From Onchocerca volvulus (Eukaryota > Nematoda > Chromadorea > Rhabditida > Onchocercidae): a stretch of 64,000 nucleotides of DNA. A program made the translations under genes and the position numbers. Where the stretch lies: NCBI GenBank assembly GCA_000499405.2, contig HG738137.1, forward strand, positions 9,535,459 through 9,599,458, in the 5' to 3' direction. Position 1 is the stretch's first letter, and every line of letters starts with the position of its first letter. A model generated the notes under the pieces. It did no database searches. It saw only the letters and a list, made by a program, of their open reading frames with translations, and had not been told where the DNA came from. Positions 62,689 through 64,000 of the stretch are shown one piece after another.

Positions 62689-63283
62689 TCTTTTCCACGG
62701 GAGGAAGGCAACAAGCAAGGTCAACGGATTCATCCCACTTCGTACAACAATCACAAAACTTCTGTTCTATCGTTTGCTTAGAATTTCAATTCAAATTCAT
62801 CCATTCTCTCAAATCCACTCATTTCTTTGCTGTTTTTTTTTTCCTTTCTTTTTTTTTTTTTAAATTCATTTCTCAAATCTTTCTATTTCAACTTTTTCTC
62901 AAATTTCACTCACTTTTTTTGTTTTTTCTGGAATTAATCATAAATTGTACTTAAGAATGTAATCTTTAGAATTTCGTTTCTTCTTTAAGCAAATTAATTT
63001 CAAGCATTAATGATGATACGTTGAAGCAAAATTCGATGACTTGTAGAAATGTGTTATTCGAAATTTTTCTAATTCTTAAATGATTTTCAACAGATACATT
63101 CTTTAAAAAACTGTCATCAAAATTATTGAAGTTGTACCGAAAATTCTGACAAACGGTATTCGAAGATTATCTTATTCTTCGAAGTTGTGGTAATTAGTAA
63201 ATTTGAAATAGCAATCCAATTAGTGAATCTCAAACGACGTATCATCTGACTGTATTAGCTGAACGTTACAATAAAATACTTAC

Positions 63284-63369
63284 GTAAAGATAACGTGGTT
63301 GCTTTCGTAAAGATAACGTGAATGCCTCCGTAAGGATAACGTGAATGTTTCCGTAAAGATAACGTGGTC
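63284..63369. repeat. Tandem repeat, 23-bp unit, nearly four copies
   Basis: Units start at 63284, 63307, 63330 and 63353. Each begins GTAARGATAACGTG, followed by a variable 9-base part ending TTC or TCC. The last copy is partial (17 bases). The core is conserved while the tail of the unit varies. Confidence 0.88.
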
Positions 63370-64000
63370 AGATCTTTTGCGCCAAAAAATATGGAACGAA
63401 TTGTGTATGTGTCGAGAATCCAAAACTTACTGAATGAATTCTGATTTGGCAGAAAAATAAGATTAATTGTGGAAAACGAAAAAAAATCAATCGAAAATAC
63501 GTGGAAGATACAATTGCCATCTGTTGAAACAGATTCCATGTTTTTAAAAAGATTGTTTTTATCATTTCATTTCTTGAAATGTGTGAGAGTAAATTTAGCA
63601 AATCTTTTAAAACATCAAATTAAGCAAATTATGCCATTTATATATGCCATGTGTTACAGATATCATAAAATTCATTTTTTTTTTTTTTTTTTTTAGATTT
63701 AGCATTATTTGATTTTATATAACTTATTGATAAGTAAATTTCCTATATACTTTAATAATTTTTGAAACGAAATTTTCTTAATGATATTACTAAAAAAAAT
63801 TCTCGTCTATAAGACTGAAAACAAAGATAAAATCTTGTTTTATAAAAAAATTTATTTTCATTGCGAATCGTTTGATGATAGTTGTGAAATTTTTTTCAAA
63901 CCTTTCAAATTTTCTTTCAAAAAAAAAAAAAAAAAAAAATTCAAAAAAAAATTTTTTTTCTTTTAAAATTCAATATTTTCCAGTTATTTATATGTTGCCT

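Larger units (their letters stand above)
56235..64000. other. Gene-poor right flank
   Basis: No protein-coding gene or RNA gene is recognised in these 7.8 kb. The open frames are short, low-complexity or run across simple repeats. The region carries homopolymers, microsatellites, two clean inverted repeats and a 23-bp tandem repeat, listed separately. The first few hundred bases should include the CSN7 promoter. Confidence 0.55.

Noticed and set aside
62458..62863. Overlapping frames with Asp, Met, His or Ser runs
   Set aside because: All are translations of the (GAT)n microsatellite and nearby poly-T tracts.

Overview
This is nuclear DNA of a nematode, most likely a clade III parasitic species of filarial type. 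The evidence is strong A+T richness, long homopolymer runs, short exons with mostly small introns, TTTNCAG-type 3' splice sites, and start codons lying a few bases after a splice acceptor, as expected for spliced-leader trans-splicing. The encoded proteins resemble animal families throughout. I cannot fix the species from sequence alone. No bacterial (Wolbachia-like) gene, CRISPR array or intact transposon was seen.

Twelve protein-coding genes can be modelled exon by exon, and each model closes in frame from ATG to stop. From left to right: LSM14/CAR-1 (minus, 5777-9467), SLC35C2-like transporter (plus, 12079-14867), inositol hexakisphosphate kinase (minus, 15883-17997), alpha/beta-type syntrophin (plus, 20367-23390), FCF1 (minus, 24053-26052), NDUFS4 (plus, 26616-27938), a minimal SS18/SSXT-domain protein (plus, 28898-29651), pyruvate dehydrogenase phosphatase (minus, 30807-33642), an ORP9-like oxysterol-binding protein (plus, 37581-41766), a PSMG4-like proteasome assembly chaperone (plus, 42948-43820), SDHAF4 (plus, 44499-45025), strumpellin/WASHC5 (plus, 45414-53887) and CSN7 (minus, 54179-56234). 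That makes thirteen if the divergent PSMG4-like gene is counted.

The genes are mostly housekeeping: mRNA translation control, nucleotide-sugar or solute transport in the Golgi, inositol pyrophosphate synthesis, muscle dystrophin complex, 18S rRNA processing, mitochondrial complex I and complex II, PDH control, sterol/phospholipid exchange at membrane contacts, proteasome and COP9 function, and endosomal actin. PSMG4, SDHAF4 and WASHC5 run in the same direction with decreasing gaps, and the last two start directly at a splice acceptor. This suggests a nematode operon, possibly headed by the ORP9 gene.

The flanks (1-5776 and 56235-64000) and several gaps hold no gene that I can recognise. They carry simple repeats, tandem repeats, palindromes and hairpins. 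A degraded 28S rRNA fragment lies at 2223-2382. The most unusual items are a diverged second copy of the last PSMG4 exon, a probable poison exon in NDUFS4, an SSXT protein cut down to its N-terminal domain with a last exon that overlaps a tRNA-like sequence, an FCF1 start codon alone in its own coding exon, and a canonical CSN7.
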